A stretch of DNA of 35,268 nucleotides from Usnea hakonensis (lineage: Eukaryota > Ascomycota > Lecanoromycetes > Lecanorales > Parmeliaceae): positions 1-35,268 of the forward strand of contig BLJB01000041.1 in NCBI GenBank assembly GCA_013423325.1, written 5' to 3'. The notes under the pieces are model-generated. The model searched no databases, was not told the origin of the DNA, and was given only the letters and a program-made list of their open reading frames with translations. Within the stretch, counting starts at the first letter, position 1; each line of letters opens with the position of its first letter. A program made the position numbers and the translations under genes. Positions 22,250 to 32,227 of the stretch are shown in pieces.

Positions 22250-22619
22250 TTCTGGGTAGTGGTGGAGGAAGGGCTGAATTCGAAGGTGTACATATGCAGG
22301 ACTGCTGTGAAGTTGGGAGAAAGTGACTTTAAAGACATCGGCTATCGCCAGTCGGATGTATACAGCCTGGCAAAGAGAGACGGTATGAAACCTTCGGATA
22401 ATTCGAGCGCGAGGAAACATGAAGAAGTGAAGGAGACTGGATAGCTAGAGCAGAAGTTGTCTAAGTATCAGTCGCTTGATGATGCGGACTCTGGATCAGG
22501 TACTAAATCACAAATTTTCATCGCATGAGTATACAAAAAAAAAAGACATCCACTCTCGATAGGGTATCCATTACACGGACGCCGCCAGTACCAACCTGCA
22601 ATTGGAGGAAGAAGGTGCT
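22250..22619. other. Intergenic region upstream of the M35-like gene
   Basis: Contains the promoter of the M35-like gene and the 3' UTR of the Lys-rich gene. Long plus-strand frames crossing 21971-22444 are antisense shadows of the GC-rich M35-like gene. Confidence 0.4.
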
Positions 22620-23331
22620 TCATTTCTTAGCAGCAGTCTTGGCCTTCTTCGCCGGCGCCTTCTTCTTCTCCTTCTTTCCGCCATCTTCGTCGTCGTCCTC
22701 CTCCGGCGCGCTACGCTTGGTACCAGCGCTAGCGGCAACGCGAGTGCTCTTCCTTGTTCCCTCCGCAGGTGCCTTCTTCTCTTTCTTGCTAGCTTTGGCC
22801 TTTGGCTCTGCTTTCTTGTTGGCAGTCGCTTTCTTGCCGCTGTTGGCCTTTGGCTTCTCTTCCTCTTTCTCCTCGGTCTTGTCGTCGCCATTTTCCTTCA
22901 CTTCGGCATCTTTCTTCGCGTCGGACTTGGGGGTCGGAGCGCCTTTGGTTGGCTCGTTCTTGGACCCGGCTTCATTCTCGTAACCGCCGCCGCGCTTTTC
23001 GTATTCTTCGGATATCTTTCCAGCCTTTGCATTTATAGACACGTCAGTTGCTTTGGATGCCAATAGATGCTGCGCTGCTTGGCAGAAGATAGGGGCACAT
23101 GTTGTACGCGATACAGCAGCGCAGAATGGAGATTCGAAGCTATGACTAACCTTCCATGCAGCCATTTGGCCCTTTCCTCCGCCGTCTTTGTTCGGCATTT
23201 GCTTTACATCTAGAAAGTAGCGCGTGTCAGCTCAGGAGGACATTGAGACACATGTTTTGAGCGCATGACAAACCTTCCTTGGCCTCCTCACGAAGGCTCG
23301 GGTCTGTGGGTTTTCCCTTTGAGGAAACCAT
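22620..23331 (-). CDS. Lys/Glu-rich probable nuclear protein, three exons
   Basis: Exons 23274-23331, 23151-23209 and 22620-23024 give 173 residues. Intron 1 (GTTTGT...TTTCTAG) and intron 2 (GTTAGT...GCAAAG, branch ACTGAC) restore one frame. The start is the ATG at 23331 (accATGgtt on the coding strand). The N-terminal 70 residues are the conserved part (KGKPTDPSLREEAKE, PNKDGGGKGQMAAWK, YEKRGGGYENEAGSKNEP) and match a small fungal family of unknown function that I remember only as hypothetical proteins. The rest is an acidic stretch followed by a Lys/Ala-rich tail (KKAPAKKAKTAAKK), like a histone H1 tail or nuclear signal. Nuclear location is inference. A 5' acceptor choice for exon 3 that would add 21 residues is possible but reads less well. 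Confidence 0.75.
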
Positions 23332-23748
23332 GGCGACGAGTTTGGGTGATTTCAATTGGGTGTATTCTGAAGGAATTCCAAGAATTGTTATGAGGAATTG
23401 TTGAAAGCGCGTCGCACTGAAATGCATGACGACGGACGCCAAGGTAGATCATCTTGCTGGAACCAGGCTAGTAATAAACGAGTCCATAGCCGGTATTTAA
23501 TAGCCGGAGTTCATCCAGGAGACATGGCAACCATTTCAAGTAGTGGATGCCGACAGCACTAGTGCAAAGAAAATTACTCCGTAGAGATGCTGAGATCCTT
23601 TAACCGAGTAATCTCTCGTCGTCTGCAACCAAAATGAGCACAGACAGGTTCCAGGTATTTGGAAGTCGATCCTTGGGGAGAAAGAAGCTTTGTAGGCAAA
23701 TCTGGACAACCTGGTGACTGAAGGCAGGGTGCTCAGTGTTACTATTGC
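23332..23748. other. Intergenic region between pnc1 and the Lys-rich gene
   Basis: Promoter of the Lys-rich gene and 3' UTR of pnc1. No convincing frame, RNA gene or repeat. Confidence 0.4.
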
Positions 23749-24528
23749 TCACTTCAATCTCTTTACTCTCTCCAATTCCCGACCCTTGATGCTGACTATC
23801 TCGATCCCCGCTGTCTCCATCTCCCTTGCGGCTACACCCCAGCCACTCTCGCCAGGATTCACACTTCTTATGGCTTCTTGGACCACATACACCTCAAATC
23901 CCTCTTTCTTCGCATCGAGAGCCGTGCATTTGACACAATAATCTCCTGCCAAACCCACAACAAAGACGGTGGTTATTCCGGCGCGATGAAGCAATTCAGC
24001 AAGATCTTGCGAGGCTGCCTCAGATGATCTACTTCCAAACACATCCCCAAACCCGGAAAACATCTCTACCCTGCTGTCCTTTCCTTTCTCAACCACTTCA
24101 TCCAGCTTTGATACGTCTATTTCTGGTATGATCTCGGCTCCTTTGGTTCTTTGTATACAGTGAGCTGGCCATAGGGGTATGTTGTGTGATTGAGTACTGT
24201 CGAAGGGATTGGAGATCCTGACAACTGACTCGAAGGCTCTGTTGTTTGGTGGGGGATGGGAATTCGCAAAGGAGACGTGGTTTTGAGGATGCGCATCCTT
24301 TGTCGCTATCTTCAAGGCAAATGGTAGAGAGAGGAGACTGTTGATAGTTGGGGCTATGTCCCGCCCACCTGCCACTGCTAACGAACCGCTCTACTAAGTA
24401 ATTAGCTCTCGCTGATATCCCTCGATCTTCCTAAACATTGGAACACCTACAGGAGGGCAGAAGTCTTCTTGCACATCTACCACCAGAAGAGCAGCCTTGT
24501 CCGACTCTCCAATTCCTGACGCTGCCAT
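23749..24528 (-). CDS. pnc1: Nicotinamidase Pnc1, two exons
   Basis: Isochorismatase-fold hydrolase converting nicotinamide to nicotinate in the NAD salvage pathway, which also relieves nicotinamide inhibition of sirtuins. Exon 1 is 24451-24528 and exon 2 is 23749-24390. The 59-base intron begins GTAGGT and ends TTAGTAG, joining FCPP to SGSLAVAGGRD. Product 239 residues, a usual length. Catalytic triad by comparison with yeast Pnc1: Asp18 (VVDVQEDF), Lys128 (VEKG), Cys178 (GDYCVK). Metal ligands: Asp58 and His60 (KDAHP) and His103 (WPAHC). Most relatives have Trp between the two metal ligands; here it is Ala. All key residues are present, so the enzyme should be active. It sits head-to-tail with the downstream-listed hydrolase on the same strand, about 440 bases apart, with no evidence of functional linkage. 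Confidence 0.95.
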
Positions 24529-24967
24529 CTTCTTTGAGGCTCAGAATACTGGTGCTGCTATCGGAATCCACTCTGGCGGACCCAACATACTTGATGTTTC
24601 ATACAGGATGCGAAGGGACAGATGGGTGCTCAATTATTACATCAGGTGTGGGATGGGGTAATACTCGGTTAAACTTCGCCCGTATCGAATGCCTTATAAA
24701 GGACAAAATCATTTGTCCATCGATATTTTTTATTGGGACTACTGGAAAGTGCCAATTTGCGAAAGATCTAGTTTTCTACATCCTAATGGTTTATGTCTAG
24801 AAGACGCTAGTCCTAAACGCTGCCACTTTCTCTTGAAAGTACCTGTACTGATCACGATGATTCCTATATGGCTTTTGCGGCCTCGAGCGCAAGCATCTTG
24901 GGCGCCGCTATCTTCAAAGACTCGAAATTAGTATTTCCCTGTCTTGAAAACCCCCAAAATGAGCTGG
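24529..24967. other. Intergenic region upstream of pnc1
   Basis: Promoter of pnc1 and 3' region of the metallo-hydrolase gene. Frames seen on the plus strand (24438-24931) have no recognisable content. Confidence 0.4.
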
Positions 24968-25903
24968 TTAAGGGGGAACAGCTACGAAATGGTAACCTAC
25001 AGAGAACTTGGGAATTCCATCGGGCTTCCAGAGCACAAATTCCTCGCCTCGCTTCTCCTCGACATGCACAATTGGCACCTTACCAGCAACAGTGTCCCGA
25101 AAAAGCTGCCGTACTGACAGTAAGATCTCCATGCCATCCACAGATGATGTGACATGTCCGCAGCCAATTTTGACCGCAGCTCTGTGTTCCTGATTCCTTT
25201 TTTCCACAAAATGGATTAGCTTTTCCAAAGACTGCATGTAGTGGACCCAATTTCCCTCTTTAGGGAAGATGATCGGCTGTTCATACGAGCCATCTTTTGC
25301 TATTCGCTCGTAGAACGAGTCTCCAACATATAGATGGCGCTCTTCCTCATCGAACCAAGCCAGCTCGTCTGGCGTGTGTCCCGGAGTGTGGAGAATCTGC
25401 AAACGGAGCGGTTGTCCGTCGAACGAGAGGTTTTCGAGATCGTCCGCCCAATAGGAAACTGTGTACTCTGGAGTTGGAACGTCAAGGAACTTGCAAAGTG
25501 AATGAACGGGAAGGTTTTCTTCAATAAAGGATTTATCAAACGAGGAGGCAAGGATACGCGTAGAATCAGTCTGAAAGTATTTGAGACCCAGAATGTGGTC
25601 ATAATGACAATGGGTACAAATGATCAAGTACTTCCTCTCGGCTTCAACGGGACTCAACGGCTTTCCGTCATTGGCTGCGACTGGACAAGTCTCGATGTAA
25701 TCCTTGAGATTGTGATAGTGAACTCGATTCTTGTCACCACCTCCACAGCCGGTGTCGGACAGGACAACGAGGGGAGGGTGGTTATATATTTTGACATAAA
25801 TAAAGGGATGCTCTTCGTACTTGTCATTTTCGTGTATCACAAAGGTGGAGGCGTTGACACGAGAGCAAACAAAGTATGGGGAGTGACCAGAATACTCGGC
25901 CAT
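24968..25903 (-). CDS. Metallo-beta-lactamase-fold hydrolase
   Basis: Single exon, 311 residues from the ATG at 25903, no signal peptide, so probably cytosolic. The metal-binding signature HCHYDH is complete (His98, His100, Asp102, His103). It is followed by HTPGHTPDELAWFD (third His ligand region), YVGDSFYER (bridging Asp) and GCGHVTSS (last His ligand). That set defines the glyoxalase II / beta-lactamase-like superfamily with a two-metal site. The substrate cannot be told from sequence: candidates are thioesters, lactones or phosphoesters. The frame begins MAEYSGHSPYFVCSRVN and ends FVAVPP, consistent with a full-length stand-alone domain. Superfamily is certain, subfamily not. Confidence 0.9.
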   Translation of the reverse strand: MAEYSGHSPYFVCSRVNASTFVIHENDKYEEHPFIYVKIYNHPPLVVLSDTGCGGGDKNRVHYHNLKDYIETCPVAANDGKPLSPVEAERKYLIICTHCHYDHILGLKYFQTDSTRILASSFDKSFIEENLPVHSLCKFLDVPTPEYTVSYWADDLENLSFDGQPLRLQILHTPGHTPDELAWFDEEERHLYVGDSFYERIAKDGSYEQPIIFPKEGNWVHYMQSLEKLIHFVEKRNQEHRAAVKIGCGHVTSSVDGMEILLSVRQLFRDTVAGKVPIVHVEEKRGEEFVLWKPDGIPKFSVGYHFVAVPP

Positions 25904-27005
25904 AGTGAACTTTCATTCCAGTATCACTCTGCCAGTGCTAGCGCCTAGGAGAAGGAAGATGGAGTGGTCTCGCCTCACTACAAAGTATCCATTTGCTTGG
26001 AAAAAGAGTGAGCGACGAAGAAATTGGAATCAGTTTTGACTTATTTGTGTACTCGAACAATGACTGGTAACGCTGGGAATAATTACCTTAAACCATAATA
26101 ATTTTAGGCTTTTTATTTAAGTAGCCTGGGGGAAGCGCCAAGTAATTTATGAAACGCTAGTAATCTGAATCTGAGACTCAGGGGACGTCACGCGACCACG
26201 CGCCTCGACATTTCCACTGGACACGAAATGATGGAGCTTCAACAGCTTACTTACTTATACTCTAATTGTTATTCTTTAATAAATTTTTGCTGTGAATATG
26301 TTGCAGAATCTTGAAACAACAGCATTGTGCCTGGAATAGTCAAAATCTACCTCAGAAGCTTATCGACCTATCTACGCCTTCTTGCCACTCAATAATACCA
26401 CACTGCTCCATACGAGTAATCTACGCGCCTTACCCAACGCATGCAAAACACTCTCCTTCACCAAGTATAGCTTCACTTCTCTTTGTTCTGGAGCTCCTCC
26501 CTCCAATGGATGCCATGACTTTCCTCGAAAGGTTTCAGATTTCTTCATTACAGACCTTCCGTTTGATGGTACTCGGAAACCCGAGGCTCGACTGGTCATC
26601 ATTGATTATGCTAAGGCAACATGTTGTGTTAATCCTCTTTCTGCTCTGTTGATGCTCTGCTGTGATATGGAACTCATCATTCCCCATTCCCTTTCTGATT
26701 CAAAATTGCCCATTGTTCTCTTCACCCTTCAACAAGTGTTGTGAATGCTGTGAATTCTTTGAATGTTGTGCACAATAGACTTGCACTTTTAACAATGACT
26801 CTCGTTCTTTGAAGTCCTATTCAGCACGTTGACCGTGCCTTTGACCAGATTTAATTGTTTTCTTCCTTCCCTCACTCCTTTTATTACCGTCCTTCTGAAT
26901 CTTTCAGCACATATTCTTGCACCAAAACCCAGCATCACAGAAATCCACTGTCTGCTTCAAATTTCAAAGTAGCAATCTCAGTCCAAGACACGATCACACA
27001 TCATC
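25904..27005. other. Intergenic region between divergent hydrolase and LPMO-like genes
   Basis: About 1.1 kb. Bases 26080-26300 are AT-rich with a GC-rich spot holding gacgtcacgcg (a CREB-like half-site, low weight). Two overlapping plus frames (26311-26652, 26382-26744) are open, but neither resembles a known protein and they contradict each other. The last 100-150 bases are C/T-rich leader of the LPMO-like gene. Confidence 0.45.
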
Positions 27006-28817
27006 ATGCATTCTTCGGCGACAGCGGCCCTGGCGGCACTTGCCATATTCAGTACTTCAACCACAGCACACTCATGGGTTGAGGAAATGGATGTCATCGA
27101 TCCTAAGACAGGAACTTTCACGGGGACGCCTGGCTATAGCCGGAACAATACCAAACGCACAGTTCCTGGTTTCAGCGATCCTTTAATGGTCCACATATTG
27201 CCTTCTGCAGGCCAGCCTGCGATTGAACAGAGAGATACCATACCTGCCCTCGACACCACTGGTGTATATCCTAATGACACAATGTGCAAGCACACCCAGC
27301 AATCGCAATACCAGTCTAACGGTAGCCCACGCCTTCAAGCGGCCGCAGGTGACTTAGTCGCATTGCGCTATCAGGAAAATGGGCATGTCACGCTCCCACA
27401 GAACCAGCCCGGCAAACCTGCCAATCGTGGAACGGTCTACATATACGGTACAAGTCAACCAAAATTCCCCGAGCTTTTTCTCGATGTCTTCGGCAAGTGG
27501 ACAGCAGATGGGACTGGTGGAGACGGACGTGGGAGGCTTCTCGCAACTCAACCTTTCGATGATGGCTATTGCTATCAGGTAAACGGAGGTAACATCTCAA
27601 CTCATCGTCAAGCGCAATACCCTCATACAGCAAATGAGCTCATGGGCGCCAACTTGTGGTGTCAATCAGACATTGCCCTCCCCACAGATGTAGCCACGGG
27701 CAAACCTTATACATTATATTGGGCTTGGGACTGGCCAACGGAGCCTAATGTGGACCCTGCTCTGCCCAAAGGCAAGGCCGAGCTCTACACCACCTGTATG
27801 GATATTGACATCGTCGCAAAGCCGGGAAGCAGAAGACGCGTCAAAGCTAGACAAGCTCCGCAGCCAGCTTCACAATCTACCTCCGGACACCTGAACAGCG
27901 CGGCCATCCCGGCGTACGTGAGCTCACTCGTCGCTTCCCCTGCACCAGCAGCAGCAGCAGCAAGCGCAGCTGTATCCGCACAATCCTCGCCCTCGCCTGC
28001 ATCCCCAGAATCGGCGGCTACTCCAGCTGCAGGTGTTTCGGCCGTTGCAAATGCAGGATCCAACTCAATGACGAATGCTGGAGTGTCTTCCTACATTATG
28101 GACGCAGTGAGTGCAGCAATAGTCGCCGAAGCTCCAAAAGTTCCGCTCACTATCACTGTGGATATCGTCGACGTCAGCTCGCCAATGACCGCTGGAGCTG
28201 CTGCAGCGACTCAATCAGCGGCGGCTGCAGTGCCAGCTCCAGTTGCGTCGCCTGCTTACGTAGCTACATCAGCAAGTCCAGCCCCTTCTCCGGCCGCGGC
28301 TTCGGCACCAACTCAATCCGCATCGCCAGCTGCATCTCCCGCTGCACCTCCAGCCGCCGGATCATCTCCATCAACCGCATCCCCTTCGTCGCAAGCTCAG
28401 GCACCAGCGATGGCACCTTCATCATTGCCACCAAAGTCGTTGGCCATCAATCCACCAGTTCTATCAGCTCCACCTTCGACATCCACAAGCATTTCATCGC
28501 CGGGCTTCTCTGGAACTGCTTCACCCGTAGTTGCGTCCCCAGCAGTTGAAGCGAGTTCGACTTCCGCAAGCGTCTCACTTACAGGCTTTTCTGGCACCGC
28601 TAGCCCGGTGACTGCATCCCCAGCAGCCGCAGCGACTTCGGTGGTGGCAGTAGCAGCGTCAGGCAACAGCAACTCGACAAGTCCAGCCATGTCTGGAGCA
28701 TCTCAGAATGGGACGGTGGCTGCCAAGGGCCAATGCAAGGCTACGACCTGCAAGTCCAAGAGACAATCGAAGATTCTCGGCAAAAAGGGGGGCAGTCGGC
28801 GCCTCTTGAGGGTCTAG
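27006..28817 (+). CDS. Secreted LPMO-like copper protein (DUF7492 type) with long Ala/Ser/Pro tail
   Basis: Single exon, 603 residues. The signal peptide ends TSTTA, so the mature protein would start at His22 (HSWVEEM), as in copper histidine-brace monooxygenases. The second brace His is probably His127 in RYQENGHVTLP. The domain, to about residue 275, also contains FGKWTADGTGGD, DDGYCYQVN, GANLWCQSD, YTLYWAWDWPTEP and YTTCMDIDI, the pattern I remember for fungal DUF7492 proteins. Residues about 290-570 are low-complexity Ala/Ser/Pro/Thr, likely O-glycosylated, with a duplicated GFSGTASPV-ASPA motif. The last 27 residues are basic with two Cys (CKATTCKSKRQSK) and are not hydrophobic, so no GPI anchor is predicted. 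Substrate and true monooxygenase activity are inference. Confidence 0.75.
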   Translation: MHSSATAALAALAIFSTSTTAHSWVEEMDVIDPKTGTFTGTPGYSRNNTKRTVPGFSDPLMVHILPSAGQPAIEQRDTIPALDTTGVYPNDTMCKHTQQSQYQSNGSPRLQAAAGDLVALRYQENGHVTLPQNQPGKPANRGTVYIYGTSQPKFPELFLDVFGKWTADGTGGDGRGRLLATQPFDDGYCYQVNGGNISTHRQAQYPHTANELMGANLWCQSDIALPTDVATGKPYTLYWAWDWPTEPNVDPALPKGKAELYTTCMDIDIVAKPGSRRRVKARQAPQPASQSTSGHLNSAAIPAYVSSLVASPAPAAAAASAAVSAQSSPSPASPESAATPAAGVSAVANAGSNSMTNAGVSSYIMDAVSAAIVAEAPKVPLTITVDIVDVSSPMTAGAAAATQSAAAAVPAPVASPAYVATSASPAPSPAAASAPTQSASPAASPAAPPAAGSSPSTASPSSQAQAPAMAPSSLPPKSLAINPPVLSAPPSTSTSISSPGFSGTASPVVASPAVEASSTSASVSLTGFSGTASPVTASPAAAATSVVAVAASGNSNSTSPAMSGASQNGTVAAKGQCKATTCKSKRQSKILGKKGGSRRLLRV

Positions 28818-28858
28818 TGGCTTTTGCAGGTCGAGCGTTGTTTTCCTTGTTTCCCTTT

Positions 28859-28876
28859 CTCTCTCTCTCTCTCTCT
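28859..28876 (+). repeat. (CT)9 microsatellite
   Basis: Pure CT dinucleotide run about 40 bases after the LPMO-like stop codon, presumably in its 3' UTR or just beyond. Confidence 0.85.
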
Positions 28877-28879
28877 TGG

Positions 28880-30230
28880 GAAGTTTCTTTATAGAAATAT
28901 GTTTGCGCGGCTTGTACATTCATCAGATACCCATGCATAAATAGCGCAGTGTCGCAGCTAGTATTAGATCTCTGAATCCAATTAGATCGGTCGTTTCTTA
29001 TCAGGCCCCTTTTGCCTGGTCCCGGCCTCTCGATGGTTCCATGAGCTTTCGCCAGCCGCGAAAATTCGGAGCGGGGAGCCCTGGGATTCGCTTTGTTCCA
29101 GCCATAACCGAATATGGCCAAATTGGGAGGCCGAAAAAGAGGTGAGGGAGGAGACGAGAAAGGTGGCCTGCTGGTAAGCGAAAAGTGGTGCATTGCTGAG
29201 GCGTGCGCCTATCCTCCATATGCTCTGCTCTGGCCCTGAGAATCAAATTCTTCCTCCGTGGTCTCTGGCTCCAGCCCCGCTGGCCATAGCCATTGTAGCA
29301 ATGCCTCCATGTTCTCTGGGCTCTGGCTCCGGCCCTCTCTGGCCTAAGATCAAATGCTTCCTCCCTGAGAATCAAAATCCGTCCTCGTCTTTCTTAAGTA
29401 TATTAGTTCGGCTCGAGATAGGGGGTTATTTTTTTAAGGGAGCGGAGCGGGGCCAAATTCGGAATTTATTTGCCTATTCTGGAGTGGAGCGGAGAATCTG
29501 GTCTAATGAATTTATTCTAATCATAAATAAGTATGTTAGTTCGGCTCGAAATAGGGGGTCATTTTTTTAAGGGAGCCGGAGCGGAGCGGAGCGGAGCCAA
29601 ATTCGGAGCGGAATTAGATCTATTCTAGTCTAGTAAATTAAGAAATCATGATTTTTCCTCTTTGTAGCGCAATGCGGTTGTAGCAGAAATCATGATTTCT
29701 CCTCGTCTTTCTGGCCATCCTCCATGTGCTCTGCTCAAATCAAAATGCTTCCTCCCTGAGAATCAAAATCCGTCCTCGTCTTTCTGGCCATAATCAAAAT
29801 GATGGAATTGTCTTTCTTATAGTCTTGCTGCAGCCGATCTCTCTGCTCTGGCCCTGAGAATCAAATTGGCGTAATGCGGTTGTAGATATTGCTTTGGGTT
29901 GCGGAGCATCCCCTGCTTCTTGGCCGTAGGCCAGCAAAAGCATAGTAGAGTATCTTAAGCCATCCTCCATGTGCTCTGGCTCTGGCTCTGAAATCAAACG
30001 CTTCCTGCATGGTCTCTGGCTCCGGCTCCGGCTCCGCTGGCCTGGCTCTGGCTCTGAATCAAAATTTTTCCTGCATGGTCTCTGGCTCCGGCTCCGCTGG
30101 CTCTGATCCATTGCGTAATGCTCCCTTGCGTAGTGATTGTATCCGTGTGATCATTCTCTGCTCCATTCCTTTCAAATGATAAGCTTGCTAGTTTCGTAAT
30201 ATAAACTCTTGCTCCTTTTCATGGTATTTC
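28880..30230. repeat. Mosaic of shuffled low-complexity repeats
   Basis: No intact gene. Modules recur in changing order: TCTGGC/TCCGGC hexamers (29260-29345, 29960-30105), GGAGC pentamers (29060, 29440, 29570-29610), ctgcatggtctctggctccg at about 30006 and 30072, and a segment (gcttcctccctgagaatcaa then aatccgtcctcgtctttct) at 29354-29393 and again at 29748-29784. atcatgattt with cctc appears twice (29645, 29687). Open frames here (29001-29375, 29794-30111 and others) are Arg/Ser-rich products of the repeats. Composition is GC-normal, so RIP has not acted strongly. Origin unknown. Confidence 0.65.
29393..29612. repeat. Two direct copies of a GGAGC-bearing module
   Basis: The segment ttagttcggctcga-ataggg (from 29403) recurs at about 29536, offset 133. 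Each is followed by gggt-attttttt aaggga, then a GGAGC run, then gccaaattcgga. Copy 2 has a longer GGAGC run (about four units against two). A third partial trace, aaattcggagcgggg, is at 29061-29075. Confidence 0.7.
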
Positions 30231-31738
30231 TATTATAAGTTAGTAGGGAATTTGAGCTAGCTTGTAAGTAGTAAATTTACCTATAATACGACTCTATAGG
30301 CTCGATAAGCCGCCTCGCTTTTTCTATATAAGATGCCTGCTCTAAGCTTAGCTTTATCACGTTTATCGTAATTAATATTATATTATTATTAAATATTAAT
30401 AAGGTATTCTTCGAGTACTATTCTCGAAATCTCGTTATCGTTACTTGATATCTAGTGTACTAGTATCTGATTTAATCCTAGAATCTATTTAAGATATTGG
30501 ATCTAGGTCTTTAAGTCCTCGACCTTCGATTTATAGTTAATATCTATACGCCGGATATCTTTTTTAGATTATAGTTCTATTCGAGTTAGCTATATTATAA
30601 TTACTTCTAGATTCGACTATTAGAGGTTAACTTGATTTGATTTTAGTTAAGAGTTAAATACGAAGTATATATTAAATTATTAAGAATAACCCTAAGAAGG
30701 GAAGCTATCTATACCTAATCCCTAGAACTAAGCTAGATATAATAGTAATAGGACTAGATATATATCCTCCTCGTTCTCTATTACTAAAGGATAATAGGTA
30801 GTCCGATAGAGATTAGTCTCCTCTTCGATATCCTCTATTATCGAGGGATAATAGGCTTGAGCCTAGGATAGTATTAGTAAGTAGGAGCAAGTTCTTTATA
30901 ATAAGACTAACTTAAGTAGAGGGTTTATTAACTTCGCCCGACTTCCTAGACTAAGGAGTCCGATATACGTAGTAAAAGCGAGGGTTAGGGTTAATTTTAT
31001 TATCCCCTATATAAGGAGTTTTATCGTATTGACTACCCTTTGTACTTACGATTGCGCGACATTTTCCCGGTGATTTCAAGGTACGGTCAATAGTAGGAGC
31101 GGCAGGCATATTTTGCTCTCGTAAATAGGAGAATTTCTTGGTCCTTCTTAGACTATTCTATATGCGTCAAGCATTTTAGGTAAGATAGAGGGGAAGAGGA
31201 AGAGGAAGAAATAGAGGAGTAAAAAGAGAGCTAAATATAATTGATAGCTCCCGAGAAATTTTGACTAGGGATAGAGTATAGGCGTGTTTGATGCTTCTCT
31301 AAGACATTTTTAAGTAATAAGGTAAGTAGGAGCCCGGCTTCGTCTAGAGAGACACGAGAGTTAGCGATAATCAAGTAGCATAATTCGATTAGAGCAAGCT
31401 CAAGACCGATGATATTAGAGACGACGGAGCCATAAGTTAGGGGGAGAGAAATATCTATTAAGAGAGGGTCGCATAATGAGAGGATCGCACAAAGATCCTC
31501 TCAGATCCTCTTATTAATTATTAACAAAACCAAATGTCATGTACTAAGTAATGTTAATTTGTTGATTACTAATCACGTGGAACGGAGTAGCCGTAATATT
31601 GAATTCTCCGCCTATCAAAATTTGCTTGCACGCTAAATAGTACCTTATATGACCTTATATGACTATCCTAGGATGGCGTCCCATCCATATTTTGGAAAAG
31701 GTAACTTAGGCCTGCGGGGTAGCTAATCCCGCTACCTA
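30231..31738. repeat. AT-rich, partly RIP-mutated non-coding block
   Basis: TpA-rich with reduced CpA/TpG, but less completely than 1-3728; CpA and TpG persist especially at 31020-31700. No open frame of note. A perfect 9-bp inverted repeat (gagaggatc 31478-31486, gatcctctc 31494-31502) with a 7-base loop is present, followed by a third gatcctct copy, possibly the end of an old DNA element. Nothing else recognised. Confidence 0.6.
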
Positions 31739-31843
31739 TTCCCCTATCTCCTGTTCCCCTGTCTCCTGTTCCCCTGTCTCCTGTTCCCCTGTCTCCTGTT
31801 CCCCTGTCTCCTGTTCCCCTGTCTCCTGTTCCCCTGTCTCCTG
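31739..31843 (+). repeat. 15-bp minisatellite, seven copies
   Basis: The unit ttcccctgtctcctg is repeated seven times in register from 31739 to 31843. The first copy differs by one base (ctatctc for ctgtctc) and a degenerate partial copy follows (ttcctgttactcctcc). It stands just upstream of the copia LTR in a short window that RIP has spared. Confidence 0.9.
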
Positions 31844-31909
31844 TTCCTGTTACTCCTCCTATTACCAGACAAGGTAAGAGGGCTATCCGCCATTACTTAG
31901 TCTTCTTTG

Positions 31910-32227
31910 TGTTGGAATGGGCCTGCAATTCGGTAATTAGCTTGCAGTCAAAATGGAGCTATGACCACTAGGGAATGGTCCAGGGGTCTGACCATGGAAT
32001 GTATGCGCTGGCCTACCATTGGTGATCATAGAAGGGGTAGCCTCCTATGGAGGTCTATATAACTGGCCTATACCTACCTGTATAGATTTTTCTTTATGCC
32101 TTTCTGTAATTATTATTTGAGCCTTATCCTTCCTAAATAGGACTAGCGTAGAGGAGTAGCCCTAGCCCTAAGCTACTAAATAGTAAAAGTAATTATTTCT
32201 ACTAAAATCTCGTTATAATAACTAATA
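31910..32227 (+). mobile_element. 5' LTR of a Ty1/copia element
   Basis: The segment begins tgttgg and ends ctaata, matching the TG...CA ends of an LTR if the final C has been changed to T by RIP (TGTTGG...CTAACA would be short inverted termini). Length 318 bases. A TATA-like tctatataac at 32052-32061 could be the LTR promoter. It is immediately followed by a primer-binding site and the copia coding frame. The partner 3' LTR is outside the window, so the ends could not be confirmed by comparison. Confidence 0.6.

Noticed and set aside
21131..23066. Long plus-strand frames (for example 21131-21964, 21971-22444, 22525-23066)
   Set aside because: They are shadows of the minus-strand M35-like and Lys-rich genes, whose splice sites and motifs are clear.
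26311..26744. Two overlapping plus-strand frames that could be a small gene upstream of the LPMO-like gene
   Set aside because: They are in conflicting frames, have no recognisable domain, and look like chance frames in the leader/promoter region.
12698..28817. A secondary-metabolite or other functional gene cluster
   Set aside because: Neighbouring genes belong to unrelated housekeeping and secreted functions; no synthase, tailoring enzymes or pathway regulator is present.
29001..30111. Arg/Ser/Pro-rich frames on both strands
   Set aside because: They are translations of GGAGC and TCCGGC repeats; the same modules are open in several frames.
31739..31843. CRISPR-like array
   Set aside because: Units are 15 bp and adjacent without spacers, and the genome is eukaryotic; it is a minisatellite.
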